Position numbers and translations under genes: made by a program
Assembly: GCF_963675165.1 (NCBI RefSeq)
Contig: NC_087393.1
Span: forward strand, 3,539,502-3,603,501
Reading direction: 5' to 3'
DNA from: Halichondria panicea
Taxonomy: Eukaryota; Porifera; Demospongiae; Suberitida; Halichondriidae
Length of the DNA stretch: 64,000 nucleotides
Shown here: one piece after another, positions 36,168 to 47,408 of the stretch
Position numbering within the stretch: the stretch's first letter is position 1
Layout of the letters: each line of letters starts with the position of its first letter
Notes under the pieces: model-generated
The model's database searches: none
Told to the model about the DNA's origin: nothing
Seen by the model: the letters and a program-made list of their open reading frames with translations, nothing else

Positions 36168-38740
36168 AGAACGGCCTTCATTATGTTGCCATAACTTTAT
36201 TATAGCTTACTCCATTTCAAAATGTCATATATCATTGAATTCCTTAATTGTTAAAACGCACTTCTATCTAGAGGTGCTATATAAGCTCCAGAAGGTAGCA
36301 TCATTTTCTATGTAAAAAGTAAAAAAAGTATAATATGTGAAAATTGTTACTGTCACATGCTATTCTCACATAACATACAAGATTTTGTAGTTCGATGCGA
36401 ACATAAAATTGACAACATGCATGACCACATCTTTAAATGAATGTACACTTCACACACTGCATGTGAATGAATATATACATGATGTGTATACTTGTAGTAC
36501 ACACTACAAGACAAACGTACATAGATTCACAATCGACCTGAGTGTCTGGAAAACAATCTCGATAAAAATAATTTAATGTGTGTGTAAGGTTAACATTCTT
36601 CTACAGCTATATAATTATTGCAACCTGAGTATTCTCACAACATAATTATTGTGACATAATTATTATAAACAGCTTGGGCAGCAAAACTACCGACTAAAAA
36701 CAACACAATGACTTGACCGCTAACTACAAAGAATGAAGCCTATGAGAGACTACCTGAAATGGCTGTAATTAATTAATAATTCATACATCACCAATCTTGC
36801 AGCTGTATAGCTGGTGATCCACCCACAAGAAGCAACCCAGCTTATATGTCGACCTAGAGGGTAGCAAAGCCCTCACTGCAACAAAGGATGACCATAATAC
36901 TATGTTATTCATTGAAATAAAGTAGCCACTGACATTTTCTAAGAGGAGTTGGGTGCATGGTACTTTAAAATAAAATTGACCAGAAAAGAAGCCTACGTTG
37001 GAGTGAGACAGTCGAGTTCTGACAATGACCCCTCAATACCCACCACAGAGAATGAGGCACACACTAGTGTGACTGCTGACACTAGGTTAAAAGTTTCTAG
37101 CTATATCACAGTAATGGTTTTTTCTAAAGAACATTTAGATCTATACTTAATCACTAAACAATTCTTTGTTCTTTGATCATTTACTATAATAACCCTGTTA
37201 AAGTTTGTTTTGAATACAATCGTCAATGTACATGTAGAAGCATGTGTAAACATGATATATATCGGAAAGATAGTCTTTAGATTCATAATACACAAGTTAC
37301 TCGAGAAAGCTATGATGGAAGGCAACACTGTCCCAGAGAGAGAGAAACAGCCGCTGTTACCAAAGAAACAACACCCCCAGGCAAGACCACAGGCTCCCCA
37401 GCTGTACCGCCAACAGGTAGGAGAGCAGAATAACTTTTTACACGGAAAATCCATCCCAATACTATAACAGTAGCTGAAATTAGCAGTTAGAATGATGTAG
37501 TAATACAAACATGTAGGATATCCTGAAACATACATTACAATTAGACATTTGCATGTGTGTACATGGCCCTAGTAATAACTAAGCGGCTCAATCTTACTAT
37601 CGCTATAATTGTACAGCTGTAAAAATAAATGATAAATAAATGTAGCAGTCTACATTTATCTGTACATGTACATGTATAATGTTCAAAAATCACATAAATG
37701 AGTTAATTACACAAGATACGTAGTTCACAATAGACTCTACACTCACACGCATGCATACGAAACATACATGCATGTATATATACAGGTGAGAGAGACTGTG
37801 CTGGTGACAAGAGAGCCTATAGTTGGCGTGTACACATACAGACAGCCTAACATTCCCACTTGGATTGGGTCCGAATACGTTGTCTACGCCTCAGTGCTCA
37901 CTATGCTCTTTTGTGGCATTCTGCCAGGAGTTGTGGCTCTGCTCTTCGCATGGGAGGTAAGGCGCAGTAACTATATAATTATTGCTGTAAGCCTGCGTAA
38001 CTTGGCTACAATACACATGTACATTTATTGCATAATGGACTATTCAGTCAACTTGTCAGCGTTGCAGTCGGGGACTGTTTTCACATTTCTACGTCAAAAA
38101 CCGTACGGAATAATTTGTTATGAAACCTGCATGCAAAAATAACTTGGTACGTACACAAATTCCAGCTACCCACGTACACGCACACACTATAATTATAGGC
38201 TCGCAGCAAGAGGGAGACTGGACAAATTGAAGAGGCCAGATCATGGACCGTGGGGGCCATTCTCTGCAATGCACTTGCTTTCACACTGGGTTCGTCTGCC
38301 ATTGTGTTTATCTCTGTGTACTACGGCGCCATGTACAGCTGAGCAAACTTGAACTTAACACTACATTCAGTAGTTTTAAAAGGACAACACATTCAATGAT
38401 TTATACCATGCACACATAAGTATGCAACAACAAGGACTTCTTACTACAGAATACATACATAATTATACTGTATACAACGTAATACATACTAAAGTTGTGT
38501 ACAGTGCAGTTGTTGCTTATAGTGCATGCCAAAGATTTTCTAAACAATTACAACTACAGAGGAGTTATTAACATAAAGTTTTTAGACTATGTATGCACTT
38601 ATGCATGCCACCATTCAACATGCAGCAGTTACAAAACACAACACTTTGGGTTTGCATGTGTTGCAGCAGCACAACTGTAAACATTGAAAAGTGAACACTG
38701 CAGCATAATAATATTATAGAACCTTTGCATGCGTGAAACT
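36168..38740. repeat. segmental duplication, copy B
   Basis: Tandem counterpart of copy A. Coding exons, introns and flanks are nearly identical from about 37110 to 38340, with a handful of substitutions and small indels. Similarity ends shortly after GCGTGAAACTT. Confidence 0.88.
37312..38342 (+). CDS. CD225/dispanin protein, array gene 8
   Basis: Exons 37312-37416, 37786-37956 and 38199-38342 give about 139 residues. It is almost identical to gene 7, with the same EKQPLL tail and LFCGILPG segment. One difference in exon 3 changes LLLAWE to LLFAWE. It ends YYGAMYS, without the extended tail of gene 7, and this is probably the ancestral ending because the sequence gene 7 deleted is still present here. 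Confidence 0.83.
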
Positions 38741-39166
38741 TTAATTGTCCAAACATGACATGAAACTTAACAGTAGCCATAAACATTGCAGTGACCTGAA
38801 CCTGATAATAGCTAGGTTATTAACCAACATGTATAATTATAATAATAACCTCTTTTGTCAACAAAATTTTTGCAAGCCAACAGTTGGTTTACATTGTACA
38901 TTAAATGGTATCTTATACCTGTAACGAATTATGTTGTGCCAATAATAAATTATTATAAGAATAAGAATTCAATATGGTATCTGTATCGCAAAGATATGCA
39001 GAAAGGAAGGGGGTGTTGGTGTGTTGAATAACTTTCTACAAAATAAAATACCATTGTTCCTGTGGGAGCATGGTATTATGTACAGTTGATCTATACATGT
39101 ATCAACTACAACAATTACTGTAGGAAGCATAACTAGCCAGAAAAACTGTTTGTAGCTAGTGAAAGA
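38741..39166. other. intergenic, array genes 8-9
   Basis: AT-rich spacer with no gene or well-defined repeat seen. Confidence 0.4.
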
Positions 39167-40425
39167 ATGGATAACATCCAAGAGCCACCACCATGTAAGT
39201 TAACAAATATATATATAAGAATCTTAGGTCTATACAATCAGTTAATCACCATGTTGTCAAAATCACACACAGCATATGAGTTCATTACAAGAGAGCTTAT
39301 GAAATTGTCAGACCAGCCACCACGTAAGTTACACTGTACTCACTACAGTATATCATTCAAAAAGCTTAGTTTGTACCTTGCATCATGTGTACACGTACGG
39401 CGGTTGCCTTAATTATCACTCCCTATGTTTTACAGCTTACGAGGCCCATGTAGATAAACAAAGGGGCGTGAACTCAACACAGAATGGGCGTGGCATTACA
39501 GACATCAATATTCTAAGAGTTGAGGTGAGTACTAACAGTAACACAAACCTAACACTATCTAGAAAGGTGATCTTTACCATATAAGTACAAACTGTGCAGA
39601 TATATAATTACGTATTTGCAATCTCGTAACCTGTTACTGTTGTGTGTTAGTCTCCACCACTATGTACACACAATTATAAGAAGCACCCAGATACTTAATA
39701 AACACCAGACTCTACATACTGTATTAACCTCCGCAGTACGAGGCCACCCGCATCCAACCAGAGAGGATGATCATAGTGTCGCTAGTGACAACGCTAGTGT
39801 GTCTGCTATTGTGCTCATGGATGTGTAGTTTGGGTGCCCTGTATTTGAGTCACGAGGTAAGGCAACACGTTGCAGTGAAACCTGTCTATAGTGTATAGTA
39901 GAGCATTTTCAATCCCTCTTTCTTTGCATCTATCGGGCATACGGGTGGTTCAACTATACATGTATATACATTATAATTATTATGTGTGCCTGAATGCATT
40001 GATTTTATGTCGAAAAATCGGCCTGCTAGTGCAGATTGAAAACACATGCATGGAGGGAGACATGAGGCTTATTGCTACATCAGGTTTCGAAGTGTCCAAG
40101 TAGTTTTAATCTAGACACATACACATGTACGTACGAATTAAGTATAATTTGTACATTCCTAGTAATTATAAGACACTAAATACTCGTAGAAAACTAATGC
40201 TAATTACATATTAAAATTCCATTGAATAAACTACTGACTATAAGCATGTACATGTAAACACACACGCACATGCAGGCACTGAAGTCCAAGCACAATGGAG
40301 AACACAAAAGGGAGAGAACACTAGTACGCTACGTCACTGTGCTCAACATCTTCTCTCTTGCGTCCGGCGTGGTGATTCTTATTACCATGATTATCGTCAT
40401 GGTGGACCTACCGAAACTACACTAG
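39167..40425 (+). CDS. divergent CD225/dispanin-like protein, array gene 9 (two possible first exons)
   Basis: Exons 39167-39194, 39436-39524, 39737-39856 and 40276-40425 give 128 residues. A second possible first exon, 39299-39323, has the same phase and also fits. With the first, the N terminus is MDNIQEPPPSYEAH; with the second, MKLSDQPPPYEAH, which creates a PPPY motif of the kind bound by WW domains (NEDD4 family). Exon 3 has a Cys-rich membrane segment (TTLVCLLLCSWMCSLG), then exon 4 ALKSKHNGEHKRERT and a second membrane segment. Exon number, phases and hairpin topology match the array, but the CD225 signature is weak. Confidence 0.68.
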
Positions 40426-41565
40426 ATATTATTATGTCAATAAATTAGGCTTAGGAAGCCTCTCACTTGTATACCGTGCATGTGATGCGAAAAACACATT
40501 CCATAGTCATATTACAGCTGATTGCTTCCATAACGGTGGACCTACTAAAACAGTACCAGGTTATGCACATGATACTTAAACGGTTCACATCTCACGGTAG
40601 CCATTGAATACAATATTAGCGCGAAATTTTCGCTGTTTTCGAGAGTAAGTAATCCTCCACGAAAACTGTTGCATGAACATAGCTAACAGCGAAGGAAACG
40701 TGCATCACTTACCCCATAGCGGGAAATATTTTTAGAGGCAATTCCACAAAGGAAGCACCTCGTGCCATGGTATGCGTATATGAAGTACTGTCAGAACAAA
40801 TATCACTATGTTTTAATCCTGTTATGAAGAAATAATTTGAGTAGTGTGATAACAGCACTGAAGTACTAAACTAATAACTTAAAATATTATGTTAAGTTTA
40901 TCAATGCTATATGAACGCACAGCACTCTGGCATCCAGGTGAGCAGAACCAGATTCAACAAACCAACAGACTACTATACCCGTGGCCGCCCACGCGCGCCT
41001 CGGGTAACAAACAAACAGAAAGACACACTGGACTACTATAACCCCTGGCCGCCTACGCATCTCGGGTTAATAAGTGATGTGTTGCTGATACAAATCTGAA
41101 GTATACTTTTCACTGAATAAGATGGGAGGTAAAAAGGTAAAAACTCGTTTTTACCATCTTCTTATTCAACTGTTTATACTATAGAAAAGTTGTGCATTTG
41201 GACAAATGATTCTTTTGCACGGTTGCAAGGTTGTGTAAACAGAGGACACTTTTGTTGCAGGTAGGGCCAACGTAAAATGAAAGTGTTAATCTTGTTTGCA
41301 ACCATTACAGCCCACACAAACACACATTAGCTGTTTACTTAGGTACAAGCCATGTGTGTTAATGAACAGTTTAAGCTCCATTGAGCATCAGTGAAACCTG
41401 TCCACACATTAATTACTGTGACACGGGGGAATCAAACTATTTACTACAATTTATAAGTGTATTGTAGAAAGTATAGCTACATTATTAGACCAAGGGGAAA
41501 ACTGTTGTGCCCTAGAATTACTACACTGTCAATTGAAAGAGCACAAGAAGCAGACGTACAAAGAA
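40426..41565. other. intergenic, array genes 9-10
   Basis: No gene. It holds fragments of the GGTAATTTTC-type repeat (about 40615-40770) and two inverted-orientation copies of the CCCGAGGYGCGYGTGGGCGGCC repeat (about 40970-41070). Confidence 0.4.
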
Positions 41566-43236
41566 ATGTCAGGTAAGCTAGGCTACAGTATCTACACTGT
41601 GTGCATATATCATGCATGCACTCACTCAATCGAGCTAGGGCACAGAAGTGCAAACCCTCGGCCTGATGTGCGGACAAAGGGCACATGTTTCGTAACTAGG
41701 GGAGTGTTGTACGTACAAATTAAACCGATATACATGTAGTGTGACAAAGTCTAGCAGCAACTAACAAGAAACTAAATAACTACTGTATGATAAGAACCAG
41801 TTTCCTGATATGACTCTCACCTATAGAAGGCTTTGAAAACGGTGTTGCTACAGTTTTAGGCACCTTGGGTCAATGAGCTGAACTAGATGCTAGAGATAAC
41901 AATTAATTCATATTTATATCACATGCAGGGCGAGAGGGTGGGGAGACAGTGTACATGCAGGGCTACAGTCGGGGGAACACTAGCACACAACCACTCATGT
42001 CCGATTACAACACACAGTCAACCCAGGTGAGTACAAATACATGTACATGCAGTACTGATGCTAAATGGTACAAGCACACAGTGTATATCGTATAGCAGGT
42101 ATAAATTATATAAACGTTTGCGTTTTTGGATGATCGAGTATGTACGACGAACATTAATTTATACCCACTGTGGCATAGCAAAGTCAGCAAATTCAGCAAA
42201 GAAGCCTTGAGTCTTCGAACTACAATCATAATTCTAGCTTTCTACTTTTCCATTGTTCTTGGTACGGGATCACTTCAACTGCAAATAATGTCTCGAATAA
42301 AGGCCGGGTATAGCTAGCAGCACGCAGCCAACGTGCAAGTTCGCTTTTTAAACGCAGTGCTATGGCAGCCAGGTGAGCAGACTCCAAATACACAAACAGA
42401 CAAACCAACGGACTACTATAACCTGTGTCTGCTCACGTGTCTCGGGTTAATCATCATGCATGCACAAACTGGTCCACCTACATCCATGCAGGGCCTAGTG
42501 ATGACATCCCAGCCTGTAGCAATCATTGGGACCACTATACTAGTCTCTGTTGACGAGGTGATGAATTACAACCCCGACAAGCAGTTGGTCTGGGCTATAT
42601 GTAACCTCCTCTTCTGCTGTTTTCCCTTGAGCTTGATTGCATTCATATTCAGTGTACAGGTATGTAAGTGATTACACAGTTAACATTACATGAAAATTGG
42701 CCTCCACAGCACTATATAACAATGCACACATCTGTACAGTATACGTATAGCCTCAGGCAAGCAAAAAGGATGTTCTAGCACATGTATGTATGTAGGTGCA
42801 AGTAGAGTATTCAGCGTACATGCATGTACATAATTATACAGACAAGATTGCATGAATTTTCATCATAAACTGGAAACTCCAACAAAATAACTCTCTGATT
42901 CTCTGACACTGAATTCAACAGTTTCAGTCCACTATATTTATTTACTGTCCTACACAAAAAATAGTGTATAAAACCTCGGGGTAAATACCTTTACAAAGAA
43001 GAATCTATTACCTGACCTTCGAGCCATCTTGATAAGGCACTAAGCTCCACACACACTCACACATGTACACACAGGCACTGGCCACACAGGAACAGAACAT
43101 CAAAGCTGCTCATAAGTTCAACAAGCTCTCGTGTGGCTGCAACACTGCCAGCCTAGTGATCGGCCTTCTAGGCTACCTGGGCATCCTGGGTGTGGCCATA
43201 TGGCAAATAATACTGGCTGTGGATAGGCAACTGTGA
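41566..43236 (+). CDS. CD225/dispanin protein, array gene 10 (most canonical)
   Basis: Exons 41566-41572 (7 nt), 41929-42026, 42492-42659 and 43075-43236 give 144 residues. The coding part of exon 1 is only ATGTCAG. The tail is Gly/Ser/Tyr-rich (VYMQGYSRGN), not Pro-rich. Exon 3 has the textbook CD225 pattern: DKQLVWAICNLLFCCFPLSL, with the Trp, the CC pair and the following Pro. Exon 4 keeps the Ala/Lys loop (NIKAAHKFNKLS) and a Gly-rich second membrane segment (VIGLLGYLGILGVAIW). Of the ten genes it is closest to vertebrate IFITM/PRRT/TMEM91-type dispanins and may represent the ancestral member. Confidence 0.88.
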
Positions 43237-43648
43237 ATCCGTTTCATTGGGTGAATCAAAGCCGACTAAAGAAGTACGATATTTAAAACTTTCCACGAAA
43301 TATACAAAGACAATTCATAATTATAGAGATACACGAGTGAAAATGTGTGTAATAATTGAAAACACATGCAATAGCACTATCAATCTAATAATTATGTGTG
43401 CCATATAGCTAAACAAGTGACAAACTGGTTGTGTTTTAATGATGTGTGTGAGTTTTGATAATGACATGAACAGACTTCAATTAATTAGCCTGGAAAATAA
43501 TAATAAGCATGGTCAGAGAACTCTACAGACGGACATGCACACAGTCCTAAGTGCAATCTATTGTTCAGGAACACAATCATCTCCAGTTTCGTTTAACAAG
43601 ATAGCACAGGCAAACCAAATCTTACAACACATCTACTTTGTAAACACA

Positions 43649-43694
<46 letters not shown>

Positions 43695-43725
43695 CAGAGG
43701 CATCGCAGGTTCACGCACGCACGCA

Positions 43726-43770
<45 letters not shown>

Positions 43771-44634
43771 CACACTGGCAATGGCCACACACGAGCAGAG
43801 GCATCGCAGGTTCAACACACTCTCGTGCTGGTTCAATACTAATCTACATATTAACCAAAACACTTAAAACTGGTATACTAAGCTATACATGTACTGTACA
43901 TGTACAAGGCAAGTTTGGGGGAAGCAAAACTACAGTGTACCGTGTCACTGCGAGTGGGAAAAACCGGCCTTCACGAACTATTGCAATCAGGCAAGGATCG
44001 TGATGTGATATCATACGTGTTCAAGTACTTGCTTGTATAGCTAGGTCTTTGAGAACTTATTTTTGTGATATTATAACTACTCGCAAACATAGCAGTATTA
44101 CGGTTACCAATTCAGACACACGTTACATAGGAGTTCCCATTGTTAGGGTACAAGCTGGCTCACCTGTGACTGAGTACTGGCCGTGTCCCCTAGTATCTGG
44201 ACCGCCCCCCGACAAGCATTGTGCACCGCCATCTCACTGATTGCCGTTGAGTACCTGCACGCACAATAAAGAGAGACATTGACTACTGACATGTACTGTA
44301 TGTGCAGCCGCAGCGGGTTCATCTAGTAAAGGGGGTGGGGCATGCAGGTGTGAAGCTCTCCTATATAATTATATAATTATACTCTATTATAATTATCATA
44401 GCCACACACACACACTTAGTGTAATGCAATATAAGGGTGTGGTCAACAAAAGTGGGCGTAAACCCTAAATTTTCAGCGTGCACAAGGCAATCCTCCCTCC
44501 CCAAACTACCCTGAGTGTACAAAAAAATTCATCTAGTACTGACTGCCTCATGTTATCTTTTTTCACAGCATATCAAAACCACGGGGAAAAGAAAACAGTT
44601 TAGAGTTGAGATTGAGCGACAACAAACAGAACAG
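43237..44634. other. convergent spacer, array and MARF1-like gene
   Basis: No gene seen. It contains an interrupted (CA)n microsatellite at 43651-43769 and otherwise unremarkable AT-rich sequence. Confidence 0.45.
43651..43769. repeat. interrupted (CA)n microsatellite
   Basis: Two CA tracts separated by CGAGCAGAGGCATCGCAGGTTC, a 22-bp phrase that is repeated again just after the second tract, so the microsatellite and its flank were duplicated. Open frames across it are low-complexity artefacts. Confidence 0.92.
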
Positions 44635-44640
44635 TTTATT
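44635..44640 (-). terminator. poly(A) signal of the MARF1-like gene
   Basis: AATAAA on the minus strand, about 13 nt after the TGA at 44655-44653, followed by a TGTT-rich stretch. It supports transcript termination here, before the dispanin array. Confidence 0.65.
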
Positions 44641-44652
44641 GTTACCACAAAA

Positions 44653-47347
44653 TCAAACATACATGTCCAGGTATCGTTTCTTGAAGTTGGCCCACTTGGT
44701 CCAGTAGGTGGGAACATTTTGTCTGAGTAGGTGGATGACCTTTGACCTCACGACTCGTTCCTCCTCTTCGTCTGGTGTCCAGCCGCACAGAGTGACGTCC
44801 CAGGGGAGGGCCTGGCGAAGCCCCACCTCCAACAGTGAGGCCACACAGTCCTCAAGAAACTTCTTAGCAATCTGCAAATGGTGCCATAATGTCATGTCAT
44901 GTGACGTTAGCATTTGTCGATGAAATCAATGCATGGTTACACATTAATTCTTGCTTTATAATTATATACATAACCTGAGCATAGCATATCAACGTCCAAT
45001 ATTTGAGTGATGGGGCAGTCACAGTTAGCCAGTAAAACAACTCTTTTTCGATATCAAACAATAAGTCCACACAGACATGGCTCAACACACATACATGTAC
45101 ATAGTACACTTTACAAGCTCCTATTGCCTAGTTCTGTGTATGCTATTGTCCCTGTGTACTGTAATTAATACGAGTGCTAACAGACCACACCCACCTCTGG
45201 TCGTAACTCCCCCCTCTCGTACAGTGTTCGTACCATCTCCTCCCTGCGAACCAGGGCGGTCTGGATGAAGTCCACCTTGAGCAGCACCTGCAGCTCAGAG
45301 TAGCTGTGCCACAGAATGAGGTGGGAGGCCTGCATAGTGTGGGTAGTGGGTGTGGTTTAAAGTGAGACTCTTCAGTCACATGTAGACATCGATCATTCCC
45401 AACCATGAATTGTACTAGAATCCACACACACAACAGTGGACTATGACCAGAAGAGGTGAACAACAACAATTAGTTGACCTTTTGGCTGATTATGACCTTT
45501 TAATGATCTAATCATCGCCAGTGATGATTGTCCCATGTCATTATTGTCTAAACTACAACTATATACATGTTGATGCTGATCGAGCTATAGTTTTGTGAGT
45601 AAATTAATTATCAGAATCGTCTATCACAGACAGGCCATTGCTTTGCACTTACTCGCTAAGGCTTGTATAAACTAGAAGCTTGCTACAGCAATATAATTAT
45701 AGTCATAATTATAGATATGACACTCGAATTTCAAATACTGTTATTATGTGCCAGTGGGTATAGTGGTCACGTCATGTGCTGGATTAGACACTTCATTAAA
45801 AGGTCATAATTAACAGAAAGGTCAAGTGGTGGCCACCTCCACTGTGTTACGACAGTAAGGGTTGTGTTGGTATAGTGAACAAGTAAGCGGTATTAGCTTG
45901 AACATTGAACATACTTTATCATAGGCACACCTACATGTACATGTACAGTCACAAGAAGTGTACATTTGTACACAGAGAAGTACATGCATGCATAGCTAAC
46001 TACATTTGCAAGAGACTAGCTTAATACCACATACTCACCTTGACAGAGGCTGCCAGTCTGAACGATACCACATGTCCGTTCAGCTTGTCTATATCAGCTT
46101 CAGGCACTGGCGGGATCTTGTACACCAGGATCTTCCCGTCGGGACGCTTGATCGGACCAGGGGGGAGCTGTAAGCCTAGGGGTGTGGGGTTCCAGGAACT
46201 GGGCGGAGATCCAGGCACACTAGGAGGAAACCTCGGAGCCATATTGATATGGGGGCGTGGTGGTGGTGGTGCATACATGACCCGTGGAGGGGGGAATGCA
46301 TTTGAGGGGTGACCTCTAGGTGGGGGGTAGTGGTCCATTCTTCGTTGAGGAAGATTTGGGGAACGAAATCCGGGGACGTTAGCAGGATGGGGCGGGGCTC
46401 GAGGTGGGAAACTTCTGGCTAGATCGGGGCCCGATATATTTTGCATCTGTTGGATCTTTGTATCGTAGAGGCTCGGTGGCTCCAGCTGTGTTTTTATCTT
46501 GAGGCCAAACACATTTTCACCGTTCATTCTCTTCATTGATCTAACGGGTAGAGGTAAGGATGAAAAGATGCAAGCTACACACAGACAATGCGGCGAGCTA
46601 CATATGCAGGGGATTATCAAAGAAATCTAAGCTGTACTGGTCACAGGTACATTACTCTGACTATACATATACAGTATGCAGGGATGTGCCCACACAGGTC
46701 TGTGGTGGTACCACGCTAAACAAAAAATAAATACTACACGTATACATGTCGTATACACAGACAAACATACCCAGGGGATTATCAGTCAAAATCTGTGGTT
46801 ACAGGTAGCTCTGACTACATATACTGTAACAGTATGCAAGGGATGTGCCCACACAGGTGGTACCATGCTAGACAAAAACTATACTTCCACATTAAAAATT
46901 TGTGTTTCGAATTGAGATAGCCCCCACTTTGAAAATTCTAGGCACATATCACGGAGTACATGTATGTGACTCTTTTAGACCTAGGATCGCCTCCTTATTT
47001 TGACCACTACATGTACATGCCGCCCCCAGGCCAATTACATACACTACCGGTTGTGGGACACAATGTGGTATCAGATTATAAGATCAGAGCGCTTGTTCTA
47101 GAATGCATGCACAATAGAATGGTGATGTGCACACATTCCTCATGCAGACACTTGTGCACTAACTTGACGGCCCAGTCGTTGGTCCGATAGAGGATCCTGG
47201 CGGTCCCACGGTCAGGGTCCACTTTGAGCACTTTGCCCCCGCAATTATCTGACAGCTGGTCCAGACGATTCTTGATCTTAGGAATAGGAGGGCCTCGGGG
47301 GATGTTGGAGACTATCACAATACGGGAGAGGATCGGCTTCAGGGGTT

Positions 47348-47408
<61 letters not shown>

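Noticed and set aside
34667-37535. Minus-strand frames over dispanin genes 7 and 8
   Set aside because: Antisense of the duplicated coding exon; preserved only because the segment was duplicated.
43675-43800. A gene containing EASQVHART...
   Set aside because: Derived from a duplicated phrase between CA tracts.
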